In this document: piece after piece, positions 12,540 through 12,885 of the stretch | How positions within the stretch are numbered: position 1 is the stretch's first letter | Layout of the letters: each line of letters opens with the position of its first letter | From: Terrimesophilobacter sp036565765 | GTDB lineage: Bacteria > Actinomycetota > Actinomycetes > Actinomycetales > Microbacteriaceae | Reading direction: 5' to 3' (one strand) | Assembly: GCF_036565765.1 (NCBI RefSeq) | Contig: NZ_DATCXP010000254.1 | Length of the DNA: 12,885 bases | Translations under genes and position numbers: made by a program | Notes under the pieces: model-generated | What the model was told of the DNA's origin: nothing | Seen by the model: only the letters and a program-made list of their open reading frames with translations | Database searches by the model: none

Positions 12540-12885
12540 TTGAGTACTTCAGAGTTCCCGCTCCCGGATGTCGGCGAGGGCCTCACCGAGGCCGAGATCG
12601 TCTCCTGGCGAGTGAAGGTCGGCGACACCATCGAGGTCAACCAGGTCATCGTGGAGATCGAGACCGCGAAGTCCCTCGTCGAGCTGCCGTCGCCGTTCGC
12701 CGGCGTCGTTACCGGCCTCCTCGTCGAGGAGGGCCAGAACGTCCAGGTCGGGACGCCGATCATCGCGGTGTCCTCCGGCGCTCCGGAGGCGAGCCAGGAG
12801 GCCGCGGTCCAAGTGGGGAGCACTCCAGCGGCCGAGGCTCAGGCCGCTGTCGCGGAGACCGTCGCCGACACCGCGGCGAGCGTGA
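12540..12885 (+). CDS. pdhC: 2-oxo-acid dehydrogenase E2 (lipoyl acyltransferase), 5' part only
   Basis: Start of the core acyltransferase, cut by the window end after 115 codons. The reading frame stays open throughout. Residues 5-78 form a complete lipoyl domain: FPLPDVGEGLTEAEI (6-20), then EIETAKS with the lipoyl-lysine K44, then ELPSPFAG. An Ala/Glu/Val-rich flexible linker starts at about 80. The peripheral-subunit-binding and catalytic domains would follow. The TTG at 12540 is the start: AAGGA (12529-12533) is 6 nt upstream, no ATG or GTG fits, and the conserved lipoyl domain begins a few residues later. It follows E1 beta after 15 nt, completing an E1-alpha/E1-beta/E2 operon. An E3 gene may lie beyond the window or elsewhere. 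Confidence 0.95.
   Translation, partial: MSTSEFPLPDVGEGLTEAEIVSWRVKVGDTIEVNQVIVEIETAKSLVELPSPFAGVVTGLLVEEGQNVQVGTPIIAVSSGAPEASQEAAVQVGSTPAAEAQAAVAETVADTAASV

Overview
The window looks like chromosomal DNA of a high-GC actinobacterium, most likely a member of the Microbacteriaceae or a close relative. This rests on strong G/C preference at third codon positions, frequent GTG and TTG starts, TANNNT-type -10 elements placed 6-7 nt before start codons (leaderless transcripts), and the mix of genes. No source was looked up, so the taxonomy is inference. I see no prophage, insertion sequence, CRISPR array, tRNA or rRNA.

Layout. Positions 1-456 hold no convincing gene but are strikingly rich in DnaA-box-like TCCACA/TGTGG words. 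They precede dnaB (457-1833), the replicative helicase. Next come a serine-type hydrolase of the beta-lactamase/PBP-like class (1941-2882) with a well-formed leaderless promoter, a three-histidine-box fatty acid desaturase (2969-4090), and a two-gene membrane-protein operon: a six-helix DUF308/HdeD-like protein (4150-4752) and an 80-residue two-helix protein (4754-4996). On the minus strand, converging on these with a 6-bp gap, a low-molecular-weight protein tyrosine phosphatase (6906-6382) is translationally coupled by an ATGA overlap to purB, adenylosuccinate lyase (6385-5003).

Divergent from the phosphatase is the most unusual locus: a 91-residue WXG100-like helical-hairpin protein (7055-7330) overlapping a 474-residue alpha/beta hydrolase (7320-8744). 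The hydrolase has a helical N-terminus, a YxxxD motif, a hydrophobic segment and a GYSQGG nucleophile elbow. The pair looks like a type VII (ESX/WXG100) partner plus lipase-like effector or surface enzyme. It converges on a small four-helix membrane protein of the phage-holin-4/YvlD type (9147-8749) with a 4-bp gap. That gene and hisC (9223-10329, a HisC/aromatic aminotransferase) are transcribed back to back from closely spaced, apparently leaderless promoters.

The window ends in a 2-oxo-acid dehydrogenase operon: E1 alpha (10411-11544), E1 beta (11541-12524, GTGA overlap) and the start of E2 (12540 to the window end, TTG start, lipoyl domain complete). These would build a pyruvate or branched-chain 2-oxo-acid dehydrogenase complex. 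Much of the window is housekeeping. The points worth following are the WXG100-hydrolase pair, the DnaA-box-like cluster before dnaB, and the leaderless promoter set.
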